Assembly: GCF_000471905.2 (NCBI RefSeq)
Contig: NW_006496119.1
Location: 1,368,936-1,432,935, forward strand
DNA from: Amborella trichopoda
Taxonomy: Eukaryota; Streptophyta; Magnoliopsida; Amborellales; Amborellaceae
Reading direction: 5' to 3'
DNA: 64,000 nucleotides
Shown here: one piece after another, positions 54,730 through 64,000 of the stretch
Position numbering within the stretch: the first letter of the stretch is position 1
Layout of the letters: every line of letters starts with the position of its first letter
Made by a program: the position numbers and the translations under genes
Notes under the pieces: model-generated
Seen by the model: only the letters and a program-made list of their open reading frames with translations
What the model was told of the DNA's origin: nothing
Database searches by the model: none

Positions 54730-55065
54730 TTTTTCTTCGATGCAAGAGCAACGCTGGGGGTCAACTGTTTTTCTTTTCCTCAGATGCAAAAGCAACGCTT
54801 CGGGTCAACCATCTTCTTTTCCTCAAATGCAAGAGCAACGCTTGAGGGAAACCATCTTCTTTTCCTCAGCTGCAAGAGCAACGCTTGAGGTCAACCGTCT
54901 TCTTTTCCTCAGATGCAGGAGCAACACTTGAGGCCAACTGTCTTGTTTTGCTCAGATGCAGGAGCAACACTTGAGGCCAACCATCTTCTTTTTCTCAGAT
55001 GCAGGAGCAACCCTTGAGGCCAACAGTCTTATTTTCCTTAGATGCAAGAACGACACCTCAGTGTA
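54730..55065 (-). repeat. 43-bp minisatellite
   Basis: About eight head-to-tail units of 43-44 bp (tcaac landmarks at 54761, 54805, 54848, 54891, 54934, 54977, 55020), consensus near CAACCATCTTCTTTTCCTCAG plus ATGCAAGAGCAACGCTTGAGGC. One or two degenerate units occur in the other LTR copies (3460-3545, 42045-42140). Confidence 0.92.
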
Positions 55066-55519
55066 GCTACTCTCTTTTCTTTTGATGCAAGAGCAATAAT
55101 AGATTTGTATGGTTAGGTGCCTCAATCTCGCCCTCCGAAATTCAGATGATCTGGCGGAACGCGTCTCAGGTTTCAAGGGAACCCGAAACTTTGAGATCGC
55201 TCTCTCAGGGTCCTCGCTCAAGAGTGAGGGTTGGGAGCAAGAAGAACTTCCAAGAAGAAGAAAAGAAAGAGACATTTCACCGGGTGACTAGCTTAACACA
55301 GTGGCTAGATTGGCATGATGATTGACCTAACATGGTAGCAGGACTGGCACGTTAACGAGACTGGCATGGCGACAATACTACTCAATGACAGAACACCATC
55401 AACAAGTAGCCTGACACAATGGTGAGTTTGACGTGGCAGCAAGACCGGCACGGAAACTTAGACTGGCACGTCGTTAGTACTACTCGACGATGAGACTACT
55501 GTGACAGTGCCAGACTTGT

Positions 55520-57270
55520 CCCTTGGTCAAATGAGAGAGGAAGGAGAAGAAGAAAGAGGGAGATAAGGGATAAGAAAAGCAGAGAGAGAAAGAGAGAGAG
55601 AAGAAGAGAGAAATAGGAGAGAAGAGAAGGGAAGGAGAAGAAAGGCGAGAGAAGATGAAGAAGAGAAAAAAGGAAAGAGAAGAGAATAAAGGGAAATGAA
55701 AGGGAGAGCATGGACAGCGACAGACTTCCGTCGTCCATGATAGGGAGAAGACGAGAGAGAAAGAACATGGATGATGATGGACTTTCACCGCCCATGATGG
55801 AAGGAAGAAGACAGAGGAAGGATATGGGTGACGATGGACTTTCGTTGTTCAGAATGAAGAAAGAGGCAGGAATGAGAAAATGAATGACATGCGTAGTGAT
55901 GAGCATCGCTGTGCACCACATGGGAAAGGGGAAATTTGTACAAAGGCTCGGCACACCACTCAGGTTAAGCCCGGGCTAACCGTGCATGTTTTTAGAGGAG
56001 AAAGGAAGAATGAGAGTGTTACACCTGGCGATAGGCATCACCGTGCACAACTGGAGAGGAGATAGAAAAGAAATCAGAGTGAAGGCAAGAAAGACAGGGG
56101 GGAAAGGCGATTTCAAGAAAGAGGAAAAGGAAAAGAGAGTAGAGAGAGAAGAACGGAAAGAAGAGACGGTAAAGGAAAGTGAGGTGAGAAATTGAGAAAG
56201 AGCAGGAGGACAAAGAAGGAAAGAGAGAGAAAGAGATTAGGAAAGAGAGAAGAAGAATAAGGAAAGAGCAGAGGAAAGGGTTATGCATAGCGCTGCCACC
56301 GCCGTGGGTGCTAGAGTGAAGAAAACAAAAAGAGAGATTTGTGCCCAGCGTTGCCATCGTCGTTCATGTTCAGGCACAGAGAGATAGAGAGATAGATAGA
56401 GCAGATTGAAGAAAGTAGAGAAATCACCATTCATATTTTGACAGAGAGAGACAGAGAGAAAAATAGAGTAGAGAGAATAAAGAAAGAAGGAGAAGAGGAA
56501 GAAGAAGAAGAGAGAGAATAAAACACACACGGTGTTGCTATCATCGTATGTGTGAAATAGAGAAGAAGAGAGAAGAAAACACACACGACGTTCCCATCAC
56601 CTTGTGTGTGAGATAGAGAAGAAGAGAGAGAGAAGAAAATGAACACGGTGATGTCAACATCGTGCAAGAGATAAAGAAGAAGAGAGAGAAGAAAATGCAC
56701 ATGGCATTGCCATCATCGTGTGTGTGAGATATAAAAGAAGAGAGAGAAAAAAATGCACATAGCATTATCATCACCGTGTGTGTGAGATAGAGAAGATGAG
56801 AGAGAAGAAAATGCACATGGCGTTGCCATCACCGTGTGTGTGAGATAGAGAATACGAGAGAGAAGAAAATGCACACGGTGTTTCCATCGTTGTGTGTGTG
56901 AGATAGAAAAGAAGAGAGCGAAGAAAATGCACACAGCGTTGCCATCGTCGTGTGTGTGAGATAGAGAAGAAAGAGAGAGAGAGGTTCATGCATGGCACTG
57001 TCATTGTCATGCACATTCAATCAGAGAGGAACAGAGGGAAAGATTGAGAAGAAGAAAGAGAGAGAATGGGACACACACAATGCTGCCATCGCCATGTGGG
57101 TTAGAGAAAGAGAAGGAAGAAGATGACATGCATGGCTCTGCCACAACCGTGCGTGTTCACTGAGAAGAAGAGAAGAGACAAGCCAAGAAAAGAAGAAGAA
57201 AGGAAAGAGAGAGGAAGCAAGAGAGAGAAAAAAAAGGAGAGTGAAAGATAGAGAAGAGAAGAGGAGAGAG
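55520..57270 (-). repeat. Purine-rich (plus strand) leader tracts of the inverted LTR
   Basis: Long GAGAGAAAGAAGAAG stretches (55520-55690, 56060-56270, 57010-57270) separated by GATGGACTTTCACCGCCCATG-type units at 55700-55900. They equal the pyrimidine tract and U5 arrays of the other LTRs. Open frames on the minus strand here are compositional. Confidence 0.8.
56500..56975 (-). repeat. 58-bp leader array of the inverted LTR
   Basis: Eight units with a strict 58-bp step (gag landmarks 56610, 56668, 56726, 56784, 56842, 56900, 56958). Each joins GTGTGTGAGATAGAGAAGAAG with AATGCACACGGCGTTGCCATC. Within units ATGGC-GTT-GCCAT and CGGTG...CATCG form small inverted repeats. This is the most regular version of the family's leader array. 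Confidence 0.9.
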
Positions 57271-57427
57271 AAAATTACCCTATCGAAGGGTACCAGCCCT
57301 TTTCTTCTCTCTCCTATCTCTCTCCCAAAGATGCACCCACAAACTCAAAGAAGAAATACGAACTTTATTGATCAATTGAAAGTCTGAGGGGGAATTGGGC
57401 CCACCCTTTACAATTAGGTCTAGCATG

Positions 57428-57435
57428 TATTTATA
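57428..57435 (-). promoter_or_regulatory. TATA box of the inverted LTR
   Basis: Minus strand TATAAATA preceded by CCACTCATATTTAGGC, the diverged form of the family promoter motif. Transcription would run leftward, toward LTR-3b. Confidence 0.65.
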
Positions 57436-57489
57436 GAATAGAGCCTAAATATGAGTGGATGCCCAAAAACTATCTTAATTGATGAGAAT

Positions 57490-58640
57490 TACAATTATTT
57501 TGAATTAAAATAAATTCTAAAAATGGGTGCAAAATGACTGTTTTGCCCTGGCTAACAATATGTGGAATTTCAAAACAGTCCCTATTGCTGCCCTAGAACG
57601 TGGGTGACCTTTCATGGATGATCCAGGGTTTCTCTGGTACCCATTTGATCAAAAGATGATCATTTTCTTGTAGGGCTCGGCATGGCGATCGATTTGATAC
57701 CAACTTCGAGCCGTGGATCGTGCATTTAAGCCACGATCAAGCGACTTGAAATTTGGATGAATCTTGAAAACTTTGGATCAATAATGTGCTTGTTTCTTGA
57801 TTTTTCTTCATGATTTCTTCACTGGATCACACTGAGCATGTCGTCATGATCGTGTGGCAACAAACGCAGCTCGATTTCGTGCCCGGACGAAGATTTTGCA
57901 ACTTTGGAGTTTTGGTCGGAATTTGGATTCCAGTGCCCAAATTTATAGTCACTTTATTGGCTTTGTTTGTGAAATCCAACTGTTCATTCGTATAAAATGC
58001 AAACCGGAGATAGCCCTGGACCTTACACACACGACGGAACTGGTCTCACGTCAATCCGACGTGCGAGCGCAGTGATTTTACTGCTCGAGCAAGGCGTGTC
58101 GCTGCTGATTTTCCTGCAACTTTTCTTCACGGATCAGCAACTTCTCAAAACGCTCGTCTTGACGAGACTAACATGTTCACAAAATTTGAGCGTGATTCGA
58201 CTCGGGACAAGTGAGATATGGCCCTCGAAAGTTACTACCCGAGACTGTAAAAACAACCACCTTTAATGGTCATTTTGTGCAGGGAGGACGCTCGGGAATT
58301 GTGTGCGATCTACATCTTTTTGGTCTTTTACCCATAACTTTGTTCTGTAGTGCCAGATTAAGCCGAAACTTGACCCATAATGGTTTTTTACCGTGCCGGA
58401 TCCAATGGCGGTAGTCTCACAATAATTTGATACACAAAAAATAGAGCTCTAGTTACGAGATCAGTTTCAGGGTGCTATAGACTAATGTTTTTTAAATTGT
58501 TTCTATGTCTGCACTTCCTTAAACATGTAAGATTGACACAAAATTTGGCAGGTGGCCTTTTGAAGTGCTTAAGAACATTCTTATTGGTATTGGGAAAATT
58601 TAACACTGTCGAGAATTCCACTATATGTCAGGGCTTTATT
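57490..58640 (-). other. Module D of the inverted LTR
   Basis: Reverse complement of the module at 19490-20690 and 46920-48120, with AATTACAATTATTTTGAATT near 57486 and CAGTGATTTT / AGCATGTCGTCATGATC landmarks. Non-coding. Confidence 0.65.
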
Positions 58641-58689
58641 GACCGGCTTCTCTTTTTGCTCTGCATCGAGGACCCAAGGTGCTAAAAAA

Positions 58690-60430
58690 TGTCTTCAAAC
58701 AGCTTGCCATGCCAAATGTTGTGCTTTGAGAGAAGTGAGAATTACAACATTTGGAATATTTCCTTCGACTTTATTACTTTTTTCTTGCTGGCCACAGGAC
58801 CACGTGAACGTCGAGGAGATCCACGCAATGCTATAACTAGGATGCTCAGATGTTTGTATGAAATGTACAGGTCCATCTGTGGAGACTTTAGGAGTAGAAG
58901 AGACTTTTTCTAGGGATTCTATAAAAATCCACACCCTCAAGGAATTAATTGTGATTCTGACAGTTGAAGATTTTATACGGACCTCATACGTTAGAATCAG
59001 GCCCGTGTAGCGGTCGAGTGCCATGCTAAAGGGCATTTTTCTCATTTTGGTTTGGGTTTATTTGTTTTGTGGATGGTGTGTTGAAGGGCCTTTGGCTGGC
59101 GTCCATCTGCGTGGTGTACCAGTATTGTACTCGGTGGTTAGAGTACCTCAGTTTATCGAGGAGACCGCTGTGGGTATAACCCTTACCCCCTGCTAGCAGT
59201 GTTTTTACATAGCTAGTCCAAGTTCTGGCTGACTTGACCTTCTTGGGGCGTCTTTAATATTTTGTAGTGTGCTTGTTTTGTTGTTGGTGGTCAGCTAAAG
59301 GGCCATTGGTTGGCATCCGTCGGCGTGGTGCACCAGGATTGTACTCGGTGGGTAGGGTACGTCAGTTTATCGAGGTGACCACTATGGGTATAATCCCTTC
59401 CCCCTACTAGAAGTGTCGTCACATAGCAAGTCCAAGTTCTGGCTTAATTTGGCCTTCTCAGGGCGACTTTAGCATTTGTGAGTGTGTTTGTGACCTCGTG
59501 GGAATAGTGCTCTTCCTCATGAGACTCTTCTTTCCTTCTTGGCAAGTCTTCTGTCATTCGAGTCCTTTTTGTAAATGGACTCAAACCGTCGAAATCTTGC
59601 TTGATGCTCGTATTTTTGGTTCCTGGTGTTGTGACACCATGGATTTTTTTTCTTGAATGTGGGCTGAAGCGATCTGTTGAGCCGAGTCCTACATCAACCT
59701 GTTTATTGATCCAAGAGTCCTTTATGGATTTTCACTTGGACTTGGGAAGCGGTGCAGTAGAGACATTTTTTGCCAACTTCCTTTTATTCGAGGCTCTTTT
59801 ACCCATGTCCTTTCAGCCATGTCCACCCCCCCACCCCTTTTTTTTTTTAACTCTTGGTGTCCTTTCGGGGTTTTCACCATGCCCGGTTTTTATTAACGGA
59901 ACTCTTTTACTCATGGTTTCATGACCATGCCCGTCCGTCATTTTTAGTCATGGCGTTCCCTTGTCTAGGTATACACCATGCCCGTTATTCTTTTTTTTTT
60001 TGTGAAGGCGTGTTTAAGGTCATGCCTTCGAGACCTGTGCGAAGCCTTTTATCGTCATGCGGCCAGGACGTGCACTATAGGTTTATGTCATATCGCTGGA
60101 CCATAGTGGAGATGGATGATAGTTTGTTGAGTCCATGGAGTGAGTATGGTGGTGTTTTATACTCACTTTGGGGAGATGGAATGAGACTATCTATGAAAGA
60201 TGGATGATGTATGAATGGTGGGCAAAAAGTGGTGACCCACTAGCTGACGGTGAGTATGGGTGATGAGATGGCTCACTGTTATTTTGTGAGCATGGTCAAA
60301 ACTCATTGGGGAGTGATGAATGGTAATGAAGGAAGATGGATTTACTAGGGAGGTTGATGAAGGTGTTGTGTCCATACAAACAGGTCGGTTAGGGAAGGCA
60401 TGCGTGAAGATGCATGTAAAAGGGCATGTG
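58690..60430 (-). other. Extra LTR segment of the inverted LTR
   Basis: Mirrors 45179-46919. It contains the 214-bp dimer (GTACCTCAGTTTATCGAGG at 59143, GTACGTCAGTTTATCGAGG at 59357) and the 116-codon frame at 59045-58695. Non-coding otherwise. The plus frame at 59601-59924 pairs with the minus frame at 45931-45683, so one strand of this part keeps similar translations, but no domain is recognised. Confidence 0.5.
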
Positions 60431-60965
60431 CGTGTGTGTGGGGCCATGTTTAAGGTTATGCCTCTTGGAGCTGTGCAGAGCAGTTTAATGTCCTGCAGCC
60501 AGGACGTGCACTATAGTTTTAGGTCATATAGCTTGGAATGTGGCTATGCAATTTAGAGTGATGTGACTAGATTCATGCAGTTTGGGATTGTGCAACTAGA
60601 CCTTCACTACAGTTTTACATCATAGAGTTTGGACTGTGGTACTAAGCCTTTTAATGTCATGCGGCCAGGACATGCACTATGGTTTAAGGTCATATAGCTT
60701 GGACCATGGCTATGCAATTTTAAAGTCATGCAACTAGGACCTTACAGTTTAAGGTCATGCAACTAGACTTCCACTACGGTTTAAGGTCATATAGTTTGGA
60801 CCATACAGTTTAGGGTCGCGCACCTAGACCAAGGCTGTGCAGCTTGAGGTCATGTAACTCGGACAAAGGCTGTGAAGTTTAAGGTCATACAGCACAGACC
60901 AAGGCTGTGAAATTTAATGTCATGTATCACGGACCAAGGCTCTACATTTTATGGTCATGCATCAC
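60430..60965 (-). repeat. LTR array C, inverted
   Basis: Reverse-complement TTAAGGTCATGCAACTAGAC and TAGTTTGGACCATACAGTTT units, the same array as 44455-45178. It fades at 60965, just before LTR-4. Confidence 0.85.
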
Positions 60966-61015
60966 AGACCATTGTTTAGGTCGTTTAGTAGGTGAAGAAG
61001 TTTTATGGGGGATAG

Positions 61016-63652
61016 TGTTGGAAGCTATTTTTCATCAACACCCGCTCAATAAAGGCCTAGCAAGTAGTGGAAATTTGGACAGTCTCAGAAAAGCATTAGA
61101 ACTGGCCAAGATATTGATGAGGTTCTCAAGAGTCTCTTGCCAAGTTTCATCGCATTCAGACATGTCTAAGGCAGTGTAGACTGAGAAACAGTTCCAGTAG
61201 AATCGGCCTCTTAAATCCTAAAACAGACCCCTATAACTAGAGTTACATCTTAAGCTCCTCAAATTGTTGTGGGACTACCGCCATTGGATTTGGCACAGTT
61301 GAAAACCCCTAGGAGTCAAATTTCAGCCCAAACAAACACTCCAAGAACAAGTTATAGGCGAAAGAGTGAAACAGGTGAAGCCGCACGCTATTCCGTGCGG
61401 CCATCCTGCAAGACTACACCATTGAAGGGACAGTCACGACCAATGAATTTCGATGCTCATATCTCACTCATCCCAAGTCGAATCGCGTTAAAATTTGATG
61501 AGCATGTTCGTCTAGTCAAGAAGAGCAATTCGATACATGGCACGCCTTGTGACGATACCCGAGCGTGAAGAAAAGCTAGAGAGAAGTTGCATATCTGTGA
61601 AGAAAGTGCAGGACATTCAGCAACGTCATACCTCACTCGAATGGCCAAATCACCCCACTAGTGAGCCCAATCGATGCGAGACCAATTCCATTGCAGGCAT
61701 AAGGTCTCCAGGCATCTTTGACCCGAACCTTGTACATGATTAACAGTCAGATTCTGCATACGAAGACGAAGAACAAACTGAAAATTCCATTGTCGGAATC
61801 CTTGATTCCGGCTAAAATTCCAAACTTGCAAAATCTTCGTTCGAGCAAAGAATCGAGCTGCGTTTTGTGCCCCGTGATCGTAGTGGCATGCTCAGTATGA
61901 TCCATTGGATAAAAAACAGAAAAACATCAAGGAAGAATACACTACAGATCAAAAGTTTCAAGATCTACTCAAATTTCAAGTCACATGATTGTGCACCAAA
62001 AACACGATCCATGGGTCGAAGTTGATATCAAATCAATCGTCATGCCGAGCCCAACAAGAAAACTATCATCTTACGATCAGCCAGGCATCAGAAAGACCTT
62101 GGATCAACCATACAAGATCACGTAAGTCTTAGGGTAACACATGGACTGTTTTAGAATTCCACAACTTCTCAAGAAGGGGCAAATCTGTCATTTTACACCC
62201 TATTTTTTAAGTTCTTTTAATTCAATTAAATCTTAATTTCTAGCAATTAGGGTTACTTTTGATCATCCACCCATGTTTGGGGTACACTTCTATATATACT
62301 TACCATTATTGTACATAGAAAAAAAAGAAGAGCCAGAGGCATACACATACAAGAGAAAGTTTTTACTTAATACAAGTTTCTCTTTCTTACCACTGTTGTG
62401 TTACGCTTGAGAGAGGGAGCGAGGTGAGAGAAACTTTTGATTGGTATCCTTAGGTTTGAGGAAAACTTTCTCTCTCTTCTTTTTCTTTTCTTCTTCTCTC
62501 TCTTTCTCTCCCTCTCTTCTCCTTCTTTTTTGTTTGAGTCCCTCACAGGGATCATGCACGGCAGTGGCAATGCCGTGCATGCGTCTCCCTTGGTCTCACT
62601 AGGTGCACATGTCGATGGCCATACCATGCGCGAGTCTCCCTCCCCTTCTATTCGTCTGTATCTTTCTTCCAGTGAAGTATGTGGATGACATTGCCTATTG
62701 CCGCCCATAGATGTTGCTGTGACATCTCGGCGAAGAGTCCAAACGGAGAAGTTTGTTGCCGCCAGTAGGGGTGTTCCCCTACTACGCGTATAATGAAGAT
62801 TGCGATACCTATTGCTGCCCTCTAAGGGCTTTGGCAACGCCTTTCGCCGTCTGCGAGCCTCCTCCGCATGCGCAGTGTGCATCATTGTTCTCCCTACATC
62901 AGATGCCTATCACCGTGCGACCTATGGGCAACGATCGTCATGGGCCTCGTCGAGAGCTAGCGCCATCCTCAAGGGATGCCCCGTTTCCTTGCAATGCCCA
63001 GCTCAATGCCCATTGACGATGTTATTTCCCCTTCTCTTTGCCATCTCGTTCTTTCCTCTTCACCTCTTTCTCTTCTCACTTGACTGGGGGTAGGCCTAGC
63101 CTATCACCAACGTGCCGACCTCGTTTTCGAGTAGTATTGTCGTCATACTAGTCCTGAGAATCATGACCGTATTGCTAGCACTCTGAGTCGATAATTTCTG
63201 GTTGTCATGCTAGTCTCACCCCTACGTCAATCTCTCTTCTCTTTTCTATCTTTCTCTTTTCTATCTTTCAAGGAACCATGCACTTCATTGCATTCTCACG
63301 TGAACGGGCATTGCCCTTAGATAAGGGTGGGTCCTTTCGACCCATTTGTCTTACAAATGAACCATATAAGTTTTGTGCAGAAAAACAAGAGGATTACAGG
63401 TCAAGGGAGGCGATTCCAAACCAGGTCAAGCAGCTGGGGGGCTTTCATCGTGATATAAGAGGGTGCCCACGTGAGCTAGCCTAAGCAAGTCTCGAACCCA
63501 CTTAAAATTTCTTTCTCATTGGTTGGTGTACCTGCCCTTGCCCTCGAGCAAGGTTCTGAGAGAGCGATCTCAAATCTTGGGTTCACCAGAAACTCGTGAC
63601 ATGTGCCGTCAGATCACCTAGATCCGGAGGGCGAGATCGAGGCACTTAACCA
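61016..63652 (+). mobile_element. Tat LTR-4 (short type), 5' LTR of an element leaving the window
   Basis: Starts TGTTGGAAGCTATTTTTCAT and ends GAGGCACTTAACCA, giving a 2637-bp LTR with TG...CA ends. Contains module D, TATA box, pyrimidine tract (62460-62525), leader units (62690-62960) and U5 blocks (GGGGGGCTTTCATCGTGAT, 63435). A PBS follows two bases later, so this is a 5' LTR; the element body lies beyond 64000. Confidence 0.75.
62291..62298 (+). promoter_or_regulatory. LTR-4 TATA box
   Basis: TATATATA after CCACCCATGTTTGGGGTACAC. Same upstream motif as the other LTRs. Confidence 0.7.
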
Positions 63653-63654
63653 AC

Positions 63655-63673
63655 TTGGGTACTCCACTGGGGA
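63655..63673 (+). promoter_or_regulatory. Primer-binding site, LTR-4 element
   Basis: TTGGGTACTCCACTGGGGA two bases after the LTR end. It keeps the core ACTCCACTGGGGA exactly. Confidence 0.8.
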
Positions 63674-64000
63674 CTTACTACCCCTTAGTCAGTTCACTCT
63701 TGTTTGACCAATTCGTTTTCACTTTCTGCACCTTTTTCTATTGCACCTGGGTTGTTCAACTCGTTCATCCGAGTCGAGGACTTCCTTATCCCTACACTCG
63801 TGGTTGTCCCAGGGAAGCGAGTCGCTCAAGCCTCCTTCCCTACCCTCCTTCTAAGTCAGGACTCACGATCCTGCTCCCAGGTTCTCATCAGAATCGGTGT
63901 GAGAGAGGACTTAAAGGTCCCTGCCGCCCAGCCTTCTCTCCCTAGTGGACCCTCTACTAAGGCCCCTTGCATGGGTAGTACTCTTGTTGTTGCACACCCT
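63674..64000 (+). other. Leader of the LTR-4 element
   Basis: Matches 10729-11020 and 22818-23120: CTTACTACCCCTTAGTC, TGTCCCAGGGAAGCGAG, CTCCCAGGTTCTCATCAGAATCGGTGTGAG and CTCTACTAAGGCCCCTTGC. No domain is seen. Confidence 0.65.

Larger units (their letters stand above)
54291..55109 (-). mobile_element. Inverted Tat LTR-start piece with 43-bp minisatellite
   Basis: The reverse complement gives the 43-bp array, then ATCAAGTATAACAGACATAAA and the LAYDGE-type frame (54633-54457), the same order as 42040-42581. Right of 54290 the plus-strand leader is lost, and at 55110 an LTR end abuts. Confidence 0.65.
55110..61015 (-). mobile_element. Inverted Tat LTR, 5' part cut by LTR-4
   Basis: On the minus strand it runs array C, extra segment, module D, TATA box, pyrimidine tract, 58-bp leader array, U5, and ends GAGGCACCTAACCA (plus strand TGGTTAGGTGCCTC at 55110). 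No PBS follows the end, so this is a 3' LTR or solo LTR rather than a 5' LTR. Its upstream part is interrupted at 61016, where plus-strand LTR-4 starts. It is the mirror image of 44455-49165. Confidence 0.75.

Noticed and set aside
54730-55065. CRISPR-like array
   Set aside because: Units are contiguous without unique spacers, the genome is a plant, and no cas-like gene exists. It is a minisatellite.

Overview
This is plant nuclear DNA, and essentially all of it is LTR retrotransposon. The evidence is dense Ty3/gypsy gag-pol coding remnants, LTRs several kilobases long, primer-binding sites, a plant mobile domain (PMD) ORF, and no recognisable host gene, rRNA or tRNA. The host is a seed plant, probably an angiosperm with a large, repeat-rich genome; the species cannot be named from this sequence. 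Nearly every coding segment has in-frame stops and frameshifts, often TGG to TAG, as expected for old methylated transposon DNA.

Two families dominate. The first is a Tat/Ogre-like Ty3/gypsy family with modular LTRs of roughly 2.6 to more than 5 kb. Its internal region has a gag with CHHC knuckles, a linker with a 26-residue repeat, RT, RNase H, a second archaeal-type RNase H and integrase. The second is one chromovirus of the Tekay/Del type on the minus strand.

Layout: 1-2005 is an antisense Tat gag-pol piece carrying the only Tat protease seen. 2012-3297 is a plus-strand pol remnant (linker joined to integrase). 3298-10707 is Tat LTR-1, which contains a 20-N assembly gap flanked by two near-identical 2.26-kb copies. 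10710-15340 is PBS, leader, gag, linker and the start of RT. 15345-16990 is an antisense PMD ORF remnant. 17000-22796 is LTR-2. 22799-26377 is PBS, leader and gag of a second Tat element, interrupted by the Tekay element at 26378-37141 (5-bp target duplication CGATC), and resuming at 37147-41918 with linker, RT, both RNase H domains and integrase. 41920-49165 is LTR-3a. 49166-51319 is unassigned AT-rich DNA. 51320-54100 is a shorter LTR (3b) with a leader scrap to 54290. 54290-55109 and 55110-61015 are inverted LTR pieces. 61016-63652 is LTR-4, followed by its PBS and leader at the window end.

The Tat units form a head-to-tail chain in which one LTR serves both as the 3' end of one unit and the 5' end of the next (integrase-LTR-PBS-gag). 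The plus-strand Tat units lack a protease. The LTRs carry several tandem arrays. Those between TATA box and PBS fold into serial hairpins, and one in U3 is complementary to the family's own PBS. These arrays are the most unusual content of the window.
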